DNA of 64,000 nt, taken from Takakia lepidozioides (taxonomy: Eukaryota > Streptophyta > Takakiopsida > Takakiales > Takakiaceae). Position 1 is the first letter of the stretch. Each line of letters begins with the position of its first letter. The position numbers were made by a program, and so were the translations under genes. Location of the stretch: NCBI GenBank assembly GCA_030704615.1, contig CM060732.1:35319053-35383052 (forward strand), in the 5' to 3' direction. Shown here piece after piece: positions 1 through 11,750 of this stretch. The notes under the pieces were generated by a model that saw only the letters and a program-made list of their open reading frames with translations, was not told the DNA's origin and searched no databases.

Positions 1-2607
1 CTGTGGAAATATTGGGGCCTGGTTTCTCTGCAGCCAATGTACTCAGAGGGTGTTTGGGACTTTGCAGGCAAAGCTCGCTGTCTGGCAGGTGGTCAGTTTG
101 CTACTCCCCCATGTGACCACACTCTAGTGTGATGCATCAGATTTGTATCAGGGAGTGCCTGAATGGTGTCTAAGGAAGTGTCTTGGCTGAAGATGTGTTT
201 ATGGAGGCTGTATTGTCTCCCAAGTGTAGGGGGAAGGCCCTCTTTTATTCTGTGGTAGTGATTGTAAAAAAGTCATGACGAATTATTACTGTTTAATGTT
301 TTTGTTGGATCTCAAACCTGATCAGTATTTGTTGTCGAGATACTGACATACAGGTCACTCTCTATCCTGTGTTGGGATTCTGCAGGACAACATGAACAAT
401 GTTTCCAGAATTTTAGCAAATGCAAAAGCGTCTCAAACGGGGCTGCCTCAAGGACTTCAAGTTGCAGCAGTCCAGTAGTTTTGCTCATTGTTTAGCTGTA
501 GCACATTTCTTAGCAAGATGCTAACAAGTCTGTGGATGATCAAGTAATTGTAAGGTGAAGGATTAGTTTTTGCAGAGATTATAACAACTAAAGTCGCGGC
601 TGGCATTTTCTCGTCAAAAGTATAGTATGCATCTGCAGGAAGAGAGCTGATTTTATGTTGAGCTTAGCAACCTCACACCTGTCAAAGAGTCCATCTTTAT
701 GCAAACTAGAGGTTCTCCACTTGAGTAAATTTACTTCTCAATGCACCTGAGGGTTCGCCCAAAATGGAAATAGTTGTCAATTTTTGTCACAGCACAGTTT
801 GAGTTCTTGCCACCAATTTAAGACCCGTGTTCCCTGCTATCGAACATGTGCAGCCAGCTGTTTGGTAGTATGTACATCTGCTGCTCAAATATCCCTGCCC
901 ACGAAGAAGAGATTACACTGACTGGCATATTGAGCATCCAATACATAAGCTCTAAGAAAATATCCTTGTGAATACTTGGGAGACTTCTGGTGAATACTCC
1001 TGATGTTTCTTGTGTCCTTTGGAAGGATTGATCATTGCTTGCTTGCTGCATCAATCGTTTCCCATCGTTAACAGACCAATACCACAATCTTGAACATTGT
1101 GTCCCCTCTGTCTGTATGGGGTTTGCTGGATGGGAAGCTACTCAAATTTACAAAGGAATTTGACACTGTGTATTGAGAGTAGTGTATGCACCAAATTTTT
1201 CTGGTCAAACATAGGGGGTCCTGTGGTTGCCGGCCCTAAGAAGAGAATGTGGAGTATCGCAAATGTTGTGGCTCTGTGAAGAAAGGGGGGGGAGGGTTTG
1301 GTATGAGCATCTGCTACAAGTTCCCTCGGAACGTTTTGGGGTTTCTTTCTTCCATCTTCGGGAAGAGTGTTGCTCTCAAGATTGAGTTTGCTGCTTTGCT
1401 TGCTTCGTCAAGCGTTTTGCACTCCTCTGTTACCAGGGATTGCATCTGAGGGCCACCCAAGGACGTGCGTGGCATTGTGAGTCATTCTTCAACTCTAGCC
1501 CTACTCTTTCACATATTTTCTGTGTCTCCAATGCTCCATGTAGAGGGAGAGAGGAAACTGCGACCGTAGCCTGACGCCCTCTCGGGTGTGGGCCAATGCT
1601 CCATCTACTCCTCGTCTTTGCGTCCCTGTCCATTTTATATGTTGCAACGCTGAGGTCTTGTCGTATGGGTGGTTAAAAGACCAGAGATTGACTGGCTTTT
1701 TCTTCTATATTCTCGGTGTTAGCTAGGTTTACACTTACAGGTAGGTTTGCACTTACGGACTGCACACATTGGCTTGTGACAGTATGTGGGAGAGCAATAA
1801 TTATGTTGATATGACCTTCTCTCTATACTTCCTTTCATTTTCCGTTTCGTCTCTTCTCTTTAATGTCTTAATCGTCGATGTTACTCTTGTTTGCCTCCGG
1901 TAAGGTGCAGAGTGTTCTAGTTCTGAAGCACAGTCGTCCCAAAGTCACTATGCCGTTCTCTCCGGCACAATCCATGACCATTGTTGCTGGCTTTTCAGCA
2001 ATGTCTGCCTGGTAGGCTACACCAATCCTCTACTTGTACTATGTTTACTTCGTTTTGGGCTATGATTCTGGGGAATTCTGCGAATTGCCACGAATGTGTC
2101 TCGGAAATGTTCTCTTCCTTTTACTCTCTTTGTCTCTGCAGAAATGTAGGGGTAGTCCTGCAGTCTTTTGATGAGTTTGTGAAGTCAAGTATGTTATGAG
2201 GGTGAGGGTGAGGGTGAGGGTGTGTAGGTATGGATACATGTTTGGGAAAGAGTCAGCGAGGAAGGAGCTGGCAGACAAGATTAATGAGTTGCGTGCCACC
2301 ATCCGGAAGCTTGAGAATGGGGAGTGATGATTAGAATGCACCATAGGTAGGCCTGGGAATTCTGTTTTGAAGGACAGTGAGAGAGTCGGTATTATGTTTG
2401 TTCGTAAATTCTTTTGAGGTGTGAGCTTAGCAGCTGAACCTTACTCCTAGTTGATCTTAAATAGGTTGGATGCCCCACTGTTGTACATCAGACAAATGCA
2501 TATGCCAACAGTATTTCTAAACCTGTTGCAGTGTTTGTAGTAAACTGACAGCTATCGTCATGTTGTCGACACCAGTCATGTCAAGCAGTACATAAGGAGC
2601 CAATGAG
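1..2607. other. Gene-free stretch, no feature recognised
   Basis: Six-frame reading shows only short open frames that look like nothing I know. The one repeat I can point to is a short run of four GAGGGT hexamers near 2197-2222. It may hold upstream regulatory sequence of the PIG-C gene or the untranslated end of a gene lying before the window, but nothing here proves either. Confidence 0.5.
2197..2222. repeat. (GAGGGT)4 microsatellite
   Basis: Four head-to-tail copies of a GAGGGT hexamer. It resembles a telomere-type G-rich hexamer but is not the plant TTTAGGG heptamer and is too short to suggest an interstitial telomere. Confidence 0.8.
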
Positions 2608-3591
2608 ATGGAGGAGAAGGAAAAGACCATGAATGACCTGCATACTGCACATCAGGGGGAAATGCAAGGAAGCAAGGAGCCTGGACTACGTGGGGGGTGG
2701 ATGAAGGTGGTATATGGAGGAGTGCAGGCTGGGTATCCTGACAATTACACTGATGGGACCTTTCTGGAGGCCATGGTGACAAATGCCGGAGTAGTAAAGC
2801 GCGACACAGCCACTGTGATGCGGGACTCCATAGGCATTGCATCACATGTCAGTGTGGTGGCACTGGTGGCCACAGTGTGGACCTATGCACTGAATGGGGC
2901 ACTGGCTGCATCTACTCTACTCTTGCTGGATGCTGTTTTCCTGCTCCTTGGCTTCATCACATTGGTGCTCTCCATGAAGTGCTCGCCTTCATTTGTGACC
3001 CAGAGTGCATGCAACTTCATCCTGTTTGTGAGTGCAGTCTACGTGCTTGCACCTGTGTTCCAGACGTTGACCCGTTCGATCAGCTCCGACTCCATATGGG
3101 CATTGACAGTAAGCCTACTAATTGTGCATCTCTTCTGCCGTGACTACACCCTCCCAACCTCACCCATGTCTGCTGCCCTCTCAAGGGATTTGCCAGCCAA
3201 GAAACTCCGAGGTCAGGCGATGACCCTGTCGGCCAGTGTTTCTATGAATGCAGCCATTGTGGCTTCAGTTTTGATTGCATCCCGCCTGCCATCCCATCAC
3301 TATGTGTTTGCACTCATGCTCTTTTCACTGGAATTTTTCCTATTGTTTCCTCTGGTGACTCACTGCATGAGGCAACGCTCTGTCAACTTTCATGTAGGGT
3401 TTTCTTGCATGCTTATAGTGGTCACTATGGGCCTCATATTCCCTCTCAGTGGGCTTGCTTTTGTGTTGTTTGTGATAGTAATTGTGTTCATAACACTCGT
3501 GTGTCCCTTTTGGCTAATCCGCATCCAAGAATACAAGTTTGAGATCAATGGGCCTTGGGATGAAGCCAAGCTGTGCTTTGACATCGATTGA
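2608..3591 (+). CDS. PIGC: PIG-C/GPI2, subunit of the GPI-GlcNAc transferase
   Basis: A 327-residue intact single-exon protein. In known family members it is a multi-pass ER membrane subunit of the complex that transfers N-acetylglucosamine to phosphatidylinositol, the first step of GPI-anchor synthesis. The N-terminal hallmark is the stretch around residues 32-50 (WMKVVYGG, then AGYPDNYTD and FLEAMV). A series of hydrophobic membrane segments follows from about residue 72. The block SASVSMNAAIVASVLIASR (about 210-228) and the C-terminal signature (CPFWLIRIQEYKF, then EINGPWDEAKLCFDID) are diagnostic of PIG-C. The ATG at 2608 gives the usual family length; the in-frame ATG at residue 8 is a weaker alternative. 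No frame break or premature stop. Confidence in the family is high. Confidence 0.95.
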   Translation: MEEKEKTMNDLHTAHQGEMQGSKEPGLRGGWMKVVYGGVQAGYPDNYTDGTFLEAMVTNAGVVKRDTATVMRDSIGIASHVSVVALVATVWTYALNGALAASTLLLLDAVFLLLGFITLVLSMKCSPSFVTQSACNFILFVSAVYVLAPVFQTLTRSISSDSIWALTVSLLIVHLFCRDYTLPTSPMSAALSRDLPAKKLRGQAMTLSASVSMNAAIVASVLIASRLPSHHYVFALMLFSLEFFLLFPLVTHCMRQRSVNFHVGFSCMLIVVTMGLIFPLSGLAFVLFVIVIVFITLVCPFWLIRIQEYKFEINGPWDEAKLCFDID

Positions 3592-4688
3592 GTTGGGACA
3601 ATATTTGTCGAGAACGAAAACTAAATTGTATTGATGCTCTTATTCTTCTCCGCCATCAAGTCATGATCAAATCCTTCTCTGATTATTCAAGTCATAGATT
3701 GGACAATAGACCTCCTGTATTTAGAGGGATAGACTAGCAGCAGTACAAGTTTGGGATGCAAAGGTTGTAGATGAGATGAGCAAGACATACACATGTTAAG
3801 AAAGAGTTTTCATTCTGAGCAGCAATCTCATTTTCACTAATGTCAGGGAGGCCAAAAGAGGCTCAGCTTCTATACAGGGTTAAGAAAATATATTCAAGGC
3901 AAAGAGAGGCCAAGAGCATACGGCACTAAAGATTGGTATCAAGTGAATGTGGCATATTGTAGTATCTTTTCAGTATTTTATATCTGATTGCCTGTGATTT
4001 GTGTATATGATTTCCCTGATGTGAAAGGCTTGGTTAGCTGCGAAAGCTTTACTTCAAATCAAATCAACTCTTCTATTCTGATCTGCACTGGTTCCAGCAC
4101 CGGTTGTTGACAAACAATCAGGATCCATCAATTTTCTTCTTATGGATCTAATTAGTCCTTCTTGGTTGGTTAGTTCCCTCCTCTCTCCCCTTCCTGTAGG
4201 TATCCCATTTGAGATTTTCTTCTGTTCTGTTCATTCTTTGTGCTTCTGATGAGGTTACCACAGCTGGTTTTCTTTGCAGTCTCCCTTTTTCCCTCCCCTC
4301 CAAGATGAAAGAAATTAAGTAGGTTTGCATTCAGCATTTCTAGAATTATGAATGTTTCACAATCGAGTTTATGTTGCCCTGTCCTCAGAGGATACCACAA
4401 GTGGTGTTCAAGGCACCCACCATGTAACCATATGTCGGCGCCATCATGTTTGGGCCAATAGGGATTCTCTCTCAGCAGTTTGGTTGCAATAGTTGGTCAG
4501 AACAACGAGCATTGGGTGTCCCCTCTACCTGCGAGCTCAGACAAGCGCTGAGGCGCTCTGCCATCGGAGACGAGGAAGATGAAGTGGGTGGAAGAGAGCA
4601 ACAAGAGAGAGCACAAAGCAAGTTTATTAGTCGATTAGCTGAACTAAATTTTGTGATTAGTGTAATATAGGGGGGCAGGGCTTCCGGT
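3592..4688. other. Intergenic region between PIG-C and MED4
   Basis: No open frame here resembles a known protein. The PIG-C 3' untranslated region and the MED4 promoter and 5' leader must lie here, since both genes read left to right. A non-conserved exon of MED4 cannot be excluded. Confidence 0.5.
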
Positions 4689-5678
4689 ATGGGTGCATCA
4701 TTCAGGGTTTGGGAAGTTGGAGAATGTAGACATCCGAGGAGGTGTCTGAGCTCAAAGATCTCTTGGCAGGTAGAAACGGGATGGCAATCCGGGCAAACCC
4801 AGATGACAATGCCTTCATACATGGCTGGGGCTGCAGAGTGCTCGGCATCAAAGTCCACAAAAGACATGGTTGCTTTGTTGAAAGCACACCAGGCGCTGCT
4901 GTTGGAGGGAGTGCCACAACGGTCAGAGCGGCAAGAAGCTGGCCAGGAGAAGCAGCGAGTCGCAGCGGCGGTGGCTGGAAGGGATGGTGCACTCCGTGCG
5001 CTAGCCAAGCGAGTGCGTGATGCACAGCAGGTGCTGGAGGCGAGCGTGGAGGAGATGGCGGAGTTCAAGCGCGGCCGGCTTGGCAGCAGCTTGGATATAC
5101 AGGAGCTGGTCTCATATGCACACCGAATCAGCTACACTACTTTTGCTCCACCGGAATTTGCGTCAGGTTTAGTCCCGATGCGAGGTGTCTTGCCTCCAGC
5201 CCCCCAGGATGAGCAAATGCGTGCCTCTATGCTGTATCAAGCCAATGATCTGGATTTGGGTCTTCCCAAATCGGTGGCTCCTGTACCCTCCCCTCTTGTA
5301 CCCACTGAAGATTCGGTAGTTGTGGAAGGCTCTGCCACAGCTCTGGAACCTGTGGTGCCTGCAGGATGGCAGCCAGGGATGCCTATCCAGCTGCCGTCAG
5401 AGCTACCGCCAATGCCAGCTGGGTGGAAGATTGGCGATCCCATTCCATTACCCCCAGGCTTGGATATGCTCCCTTTGCCTCCAGGGTGGAAGACTGGGGA
5501 TGCTGCTCCTGTATCTGCAGGCTTGCAGCCCCAGGCTCCTGCTGCCCCCGCTCCCGCTCCTGCACCAGGCGTCATTCACGTGCCATTTGTCCAGCTCGAC
5601 CTCAACCCTGAGCTGGAGGATGACTTTGGCAGTGACTATGGCAGTGATGAAAGCAATTCGGAAGAAGACGATGACTGA
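4689..5678 (+). CDS. MED4: Mediator complex subunit 4 (MED4), plant type
   Basis: A 329-residue frame. MED4 belongs to the middle module of Mediator, the nuclear co-activator that links transcription factors to RNA polymerase II. The segment at about 58-125 (STKDMVALLKAHQALL through DAQQVLEASVEEM) is the family's coiled helical region. The core DIQELVSYAHRISYTTFAPPEF, then LPPAPQDEQMRASMLY, is unmistakable for plant MED4. A proline-rich plant tail follows, with three repeats of the type PxGWxxGxPI. It ends in VQLDLNPELE and an acidic DYGSDESNSEEDDD stretch, as in plant homologues. The first ~45 residues do not look conserved, and plant MED4 usually has a longer N-terminal helical part, so the true start may lie in an upstream exon or at the in-frame ATGs near residues 39-45. 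The body of the gene is intact. Confidence 0.9.
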   Translation: MGASFRVWEVGECRHPRRCLSSKISWQVETGWQSGQTQMTMPSYMAGAAECSASKSTKDMVALLKAHQALLLEGVPQRSERQEAGQEKQRVAAAVAGRDGALRALAKRVRDAQQVLEASVEEMAEFKRGRLGSSLDIQELVSYAHRISYTTFAPPEFASGLVPMRGVLPPAPQDEQMRASMLYQANDLDLGLPKSVAPVPSPLVPTEDSVVVEGSATALEPVVPAGWQPGMPIQLPSELPPMPAGWKIGDPIPLPPGLDMLPLPPGWKTGDAAPVSAGLQPQAPAAPAPAPAPGVIHVPFVQLDLNPELEDDFGSDYGSDESNSEEDDD

Positions 5679-7290
5679 TCTGCAAAATTCAAAGGTGAGC
5701 TTGTTGCGTTTTTCTTGGTTATGCTACTGCTGCATATTCGAAATATTCGAAAGGGCAGGAGCTCAATCCTGTCACGGCCTTTGATGAACAAGTGGGACTG
5801 AGGGAGACCCACAATGCTAGGACCTGCCTGCAGATATCACCATTTGCATCCGATGTCATTCCTGCAAGGGGCACTGGGCAAAGTTCAAATCGAGAGTAGT
5901 TTCAGTCCTGTACATTAATTTAACCCAGTTGGAAGTAGGCCATTAACATGTCCCATCTGCGGGCATGATGGGGTTTCAAGATTATAGCTCTTGTCCGGTA
6001 ATCCAGTAACAAGCCCTCCACTGAATGTAAGGGGAATTTGAAGTGCATAGGACAATACCAGAGGAGCTGTAATAGAAGTCACTCATGTTATTACTCAGAT
6101 CAGACTTGTCAGTACATTGGCATTTTTCACAGAATTTGTGATGGCGGAGAGATTGAGCTGCATCCTAGTTTCCCAGTGCCTTCTTCGTGTATCTTCTTCG
6201 TGTATCGCGTGTTCTTGTCCATGGACTTCCTCAGGTCACATTCTTAACAAGCTAAAAGGAATAATTCATAGATAGCTTGCAATCTTTTGTAGCGTTCAAC
6301 TGCTGTGCACATGAGTGAGTCCTTGTGCTTCACAGGATCTGTCATTTGCAAGTCGGCCCCTATAAACTGCACTGGAAAGTGGCATAACGGACACTAGCAA
6401 ATGAGTTGAATTAGTTAGTCAAATAGATAGCTGTGCTCTTTCAAATGCACCAAAAGATACCTGCCTCCCTGTGCAGACCTACAGCATCTCACAGTTTCCA
6501 TCTTGTACCTCATGCAACTTGTGATGCAGTTTTTGCCATCACAGAGACCATTCAATAGAATTGCTAACAAGGTTCCCGGTGGGAGATTCAGCTTCACCCG
6601 CCTCGAGTCTCAAATACCATTCTGATCAAATATTATCCAAATCCATATGGTATTCGTATTATTCATGAGAATGCCAATGCCAATGCATTTTGTGTGAGAG
6701 AGACAGAGACAGATGAAGAGGATGATAGTTGTGATCCACCTCCGTGGCTGCCCAAGTTCATCCTCAACCTTGAGACTCCTCTACCATGTCCAAAGAAGGT
6801 CTATGAACTTCTTGGCCAACAATTCTTGTTTTTTATCAACAGATTCCAGTGCATAATCGCCAAACCTCAGGCCAACGAGATGTCAGACCAGTGCCATTCC
6901 CACCATCGCACCACCACTTGACTCAAGTGTATGCAAAAATTTAAAACTCTGCTTAGATTATTTTGTTGTACCATTGACTCACCACCGCATGCTTGACTGT
7001 TAGAAAAAGCTGAAACAAATCTCTTCTTGCCTACTACTATTCTGGTGCTCATGAAATATTGTTCCACCCAGAATGTGTGTGTTTTTTTTTTTTTTTTTTA
7101 AATTTTAAAGAGAATGATTGATTACAAACCCTTGTGTGTTATTCAGACAATTAATAAACATTTGGACGAAAAGTGACAACCTCTTGATCAATATTGAAAG
7201 AATAGGAATCAAAGATGAAAAGTTTAATGAGAGCTCTCCACCCAACCATAGTAACACAACAAGTTGTGGCCTATTTCTGCCCAGTGTCCA
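5679..7290. other. Gene-poor stretch between MED4 and the MULE
   Basis: It holds the MED4 3' end and a T-rich run at about 7082-7100. A weak coding-like stretch (about 6640-6921, containing ETETDEEDDSCDPPPWLPK) is not recognisable and stands alone. No RNA gene or repeat was recognised. Confidence 0.4.
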
Positions 7291-7299
7291 TGCCAGAAT
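7291..7299. repeat. MULE target-site duplication, left copy (TGCCAGAAT)
   Basis: Nine bases directly left of the MULE end, repeated exactly at 18016-18024. Nine base pairs is the typical Mutator superfamily duplication length. Confidence 0.93.
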
Positions 7300-7561
7300 G
7301 CCAAGTAATAGATGGGCCCTAGAGTTGAATGCGAGGGAGCCCGTTCAGCCAGCGTGGACCCCCCGCCCCCCCCCCCCCCCTTTGTCGCGCGGCAGCCCCT
7401 CCCGCGCCTCATGTACCCTCTGCCAGGACATGACACATGTCCTCTCACCCATCCCCATCCCGCCTCCCATCCTCACCTCATGCATGGCATCGTCCCCCAT
7501 CCCCCCTGCATGCCTTCATCCTCCCCATGCCACATGCTTGCGTCCATTGCATACATGGTAT
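7300..7561 (+). repeat. MULE left terminal inverted repeat
   Basis: It matches the reverse complement of 17757-18015 over its whole length, with a few substitutions and a longer poly-C tract (about 7365-7380). The match stops sharply at CATACATGGTAT. In MULEs the TIRs carry the promoters and transposase binding sites; the transposase gene begins about 320 bp further in. Confidence 0.92.
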
Positions 7562-7882
7562 CCCCAAACATACATCATGCCCTCAATTCAAATTCGTTCT
7601 AACATCTTTTCAAATTTTGAAATGGCAAATCTGAAAAAAGAGAATGGACGTTGGGATATATGCCACGTCGTCACATACACTGCCACCCCAATGGAGGGTT
7701 TTGCTACCCTCACTCGTGCATTTCCTAGTAGAGCAGTTCTCTCCATGCGTTTCTAGCTTGCCCGCATGAATTGACAGCATTCCATTATACATGTCCAGAA
7801 TATGAATGCAAAAAGGCGCGTGTGAGGATACGGCAACGAAAGAAGACATCAGCAAACTCAGAAGCATCTTATTTCTGTAAGC

Positions 7883-10730
7883 ATGGCTGAAGAGGTTGAA
7901 CATGACAAGATTTTGCCCCACCTTCTTTCTAATCTGCAAAGTCAGCTACAGACACCAAAGACAGGTACTTTCACACACCATGACTTGCAATGGAGGTCCC
8001 AATGGCACGGACAGATACCTGATGAGAACACAACTGAAAATTGCATATATTCCTTGGAATCGGGTGGCGGACTTCATTGCTGGTGAGTCCTCCCAGAAGG
8101 AAGCCCCATGCACGTTCCGCACTCATCGACAGAAAGGCACCCCTGCTGGGACTCTCCAGGCACCACGCATCAATAGTGCCATGAACATTACAAGGTATGA
8201 ATTCAACTTGAGCATGCCATGATTCATGAAAAATGAAATGAATGTTGCCACTACACAGGTTTTGTCCAATCCCACTAGCCATGCACTTATGCTTTCATAA
8301 GAGCGGTTCTAAAAGGCCACTCATGTTTTTGGCGTAGGTATCACTGCGCCTATGGCCCACAAGACAATACCCTGAACACTGTGGAGGTAACAGAGGCTAT
8401 GCGTGCGAAGAAATGGCGTGCAGGTCCACCAAAGAAAAGGGGGAGAAAGCCTACAGTGGGGCCAGCATCCACAGGAAAAAAAACCTAAACAAAAAAGGAC
8501 TACAAACAACAAAACAGGAGAAGGCATCAAAAGAGGATGCATGTGCCGATTTGCTGTCAAGCAATGCTACCTGGACCCTGCTATGGTAGAGATAATTTAT
8601 TATGAGAAACAATATGTAAATGGAAGAGGTCAGATATGCCACGGACCTTCATGTCACTTGAACCGATGTGCAATGGCTCCCCATCTTAGCGATGACATGA
8701 AATCATGGATTTTGCACAATTTGCGTCTTGGGCTGAGCATAAACAAGATAATGGCCAAGCACACCATGCGAGTGAAGGAGTTGATGGAACAAGGGATGGA
8801 CGTCAGCCGTGACACTTTTCTCCTCTCCCATGACATACGGAATATTACGAAGCTGTGCGATGAAAACACCCAAATGATGCACAGAGTGTCCGCATGTGGA
8901 TGCATGAAAATATGGCTAGTGTTTTCTACTACCAAGAAGAAAAGAACCACAGGGCTTGGACATCCAGTAACATCAAACTTGATCTTCCATTCGTTCTTGG
9001 CATACAGACAGTGTGGCAGCGAGATCAAATGTTGAAATTTGGCCATCACCGAATTGTCGCATGCGACGCCACCTTCGGAACGAATGAGAAGAAGGTGGGA
9101 TCTGTTTTTTTACTTCATTGCAATCGTTGAAGCCAGGTTTAAGGTGTACTTGCCATACTACATCCCCACATCGTACAAATCTCATACTCATTGTTTTCTC
9201 CATACAAATTTGCCTCAATTGTTGTACATTGATTGTTGTTTATGTAGTACCCGCTATACACCATGATGGTATTGGACGAGTGGTTGAATGGAATCCCAGT
9301 TGCATTCATCATCACAGCAAGATCAAAGGCAATCGATTTGGAGCCATAGATGTCCGCACTGAACGGGAAACTTCAGGCGAACCAGGCAGGATGGTGCCCA
9401 CATGCTTTCATTGTTGATGATGCAGATGTTGAAATAAAAGCAATCAAGTGAATCCCGATTCGCAACTCTCTGGAATTTTTTGGTTTTTCTGCAAATCTCC
9501 ATATTATAATGTTGTCACATGTCTTTCTATGTCAGGGCTGTGTGGGGGCAGTCTGCAGTTTTTCTATGCCTTTGGCATGTGAGGAGAGCATGGCAAAAGA
9601 ATGCGGTGTTTAAGATCAAATATGCAGATTTGCGTGCATGTGTCATGCAAGATATGTCAAAAATCATGTATAGTGCTGCAAAAAGCGAGGGTGACGCAGG
9701 TGAAGCATGGGCAGTGTGCGAACTTGTGAATTTGCGTTTCAAGTATCCCACCGTAAGTGAATTTTGTGACTACTTGGAGCAGGAGTGCGTTCCCAAAGCT
9801 AAGATGTGAACAATGGGTTCTCGCAACATTCCACACGTAGGACAAGACACAAACGCCGCCATTGAAGCTTATCATGGCAATCTGAAGGCACAACTGAAAT
9901 GCACAAAGAGCAAACTGGTCAGCAGACGAGTCGATTGGCTCATTTATGAACTCACAGGTGATTTGCTTATTCATTACTGGTATGCCAAAACATATGGTTT
10001 CATCCACAACAAGCGACTTGAAGGCTTTGTGTGCAACTCTATTTTGCTTGCCAAACAGATTCCCGATTGCAATGTAAACCTTCCGCAGACAGAAGGGGGC
10101 ATCGCCACTGTCAAATGTATTTGGGATGAGGGGACCACATATACGGTTCACAATCCACAGTCCAACTGGGGATGTTGTGATTGTTGGCATGCCCGCAAAG
10201 GTAATATGTGTGCGCATCAGGTGAAGGTGTTGCAAATGTTGCACCCCAACTTAGAAGATGGCACCATAGTCAAATTTTGTGGAAGCCTTATTGGGAGCAG
10301 TAGAGGTGGCCTTCATAGCTTGTTTGCACCACCTCAATCACCAGCTGACATGCCTTCCAAAGCACCCATGCGTCCTACCCAAAACACATCACCATATTCC
10401 GCCCAGAAAAGTCCAGGACTGGAATTACTGCCATTAATATCCAATGAGTTCGAGTGGGTTCTAGACATGACAAGACATAATAGGGTCTTGCAGCAACATC
10501 TCCTTGCTATGGTTAGAGCAGCCAAAGGGAAAATTGTTGACTTGACGTGCAGCATGGACGAGGGTATTCATCATCCCCAAGAAGACCCCACTTTCACTGA
10601 GGTTGACGATGGAGCAACCAACTCCCTTGTGAGATGGAAAGATTTTCTGGAGGCGCCTGGTAGAAAGCGTCATGTGGCAAACCTGCCTGAACGGCATAAT
10701 GCAGCAAAGAGACAATTGTACGCATCTTGA
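7883..10730 (+). pseudogene. MULE transposase (MULE/FAR1 type, SWIM finger), broken
   Basis: Four exons fit with consistent phases: about 7883-8194, 8338-9094, 9248-9447 and 9536-10730. All three introns (8195-8337, 9095-9247, 9448-9535) are GT-AG. In order: an N-terminal region (RYLMRTQLKIAYIPWNRV, then RYHCAYGPQD); an AT-hook-like KKRGRKP (~8440); a cysteine/histidine cluster of the FLYWCH/GCM kind; the DDE core starting CDATFGT (~9061); LDEWLNGIPVAFIIT; IVDDAD; LCLWHVRRAW; and near the C terminus a SWIM finger CxCx8CxH (CDCWHARKGNMCAH, ~10178-10219). Breaks: a frame change in the A8 run at 8476-8483, another in the A4 run at 8863-8866, and stops at conserved tryptophan positions (TAG 9347-9349, TGA 9807-9809). 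It therefore cannot make a full protein as read. The exact start of exon 1 is unsure, because the frame changes between the ATG at 7883 and the conserved part near 7990. Confidence 0.9.
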
Positions 10731-10792
10731 TGCACATGGAGGTGGGGGGGGGAGTTCATCATGCTCCTAGTGTGCAATACCCTGTTTGTTAT

Positions 10793-10820
10793 GCCAAGTA
10801 ATAGATGGGGCCCTGGAGTT
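10793..10820 (+). repeat. Internal copy of the MULE terminal sequence
   Basis: The sequence GCCAAGTAATAGATGGGGCC and the following ~8 bases repeat the extreme outer end of the left TIR in the same orientation, about 60 bp after the transposase stop codon. Similarity then ends abruptly. It could be the remnant end of a second MULE or a product of abortive gap repair. Confidence 0.8.
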
Positions 10821-11469
10821 ATTTGACCACAATGACATTGGTCCCAACATTTGCAATCCTAATGTTCCCATGACGTGCCATGCTTAATGTATATGTTTCG
10901 TTCTCAATGCTGTGACTTTGTCTTCCGAAACTGTGTGGATATGCATGCTACAATTACCATACATGTATGAAGTGGTTAGTGCTGAATCATGAAGGCGTGT
11001 TGATATGAAATTGCATGGATTCTGGACTGTGTTTGGTGTTAATTTTGCATGTCATGGCATGTCTAATGTGTTCTTCCCACAGGGTGTTGCATTCATTTCA
11101 TTCATTCATTCCATGCTCGTCATAAGCCTCAACAATGGATATTGCCTTGCAAACGTTGGCACATGCAACCACATTGCAAAAATAGCCAGGATACAAGACA
11201 TAATTTGCCTCAACCATCCTGAAACCATGTACATTACATTGTTCCATATGCATCCTACGTAGTGGTAGAGTGGCCACCTCGAAGGGTGGCCGATAGACGG
11301 CTGCTCACACGCATTTCAGCCAGGGAAACAGGGACATGCATACAATGCAATGTACATGAGAAGAGGAACCCTAAAACCTTTAATCCATATCAAGCATATG
11401 CATATTACCATCCCGTATTCAGGCCGTCACCATTCATCCCATCTGGAAATGCATAGGAATCATATGCAT

Positions 11470-11750
11470 GTTATCATGTGATATTTCGTCGTCACCATTC
11501 ATCCCATTCATCCCTATCCATGTTATCATCCGTATTCGACATCACCATTCACCACATTCATCCCATCCATCTCAACCCTATCCATATTTCATCCATATTG
11601 CGCCATCACCATTCATCCAATTCAGCACATTCATATCATCCTATCCATGTTATCATTCGTATTCGACATCGGCATTCATCCCATCCATTCCAACCCTATC
11701 CATGTTTCATCCATATTTCGTCGTCACCATTCATCCCATTCATCCCGTGA
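11470..11750. repeat. Tandem repeat of ~127 bp, CCATTCATCC-rich
   Basis: The phrase CTATCCATGTTATCAT occurs at about 11514 and again at 11641, with partly matching flanks (CATCACCATTCATCC, TATTCGACATC). There are roughly two diverged copies plus a partial third. It creates pseudo-open frames rich in H, S, P and I. Confidence 0.7.

Noticed and set aside
4472-5068. A 198-residue minus-strand open frame opposite MED4
   Set aside because: It is the antisense shadow of the GC-rich MED4 coding sequence and resembles nothing.
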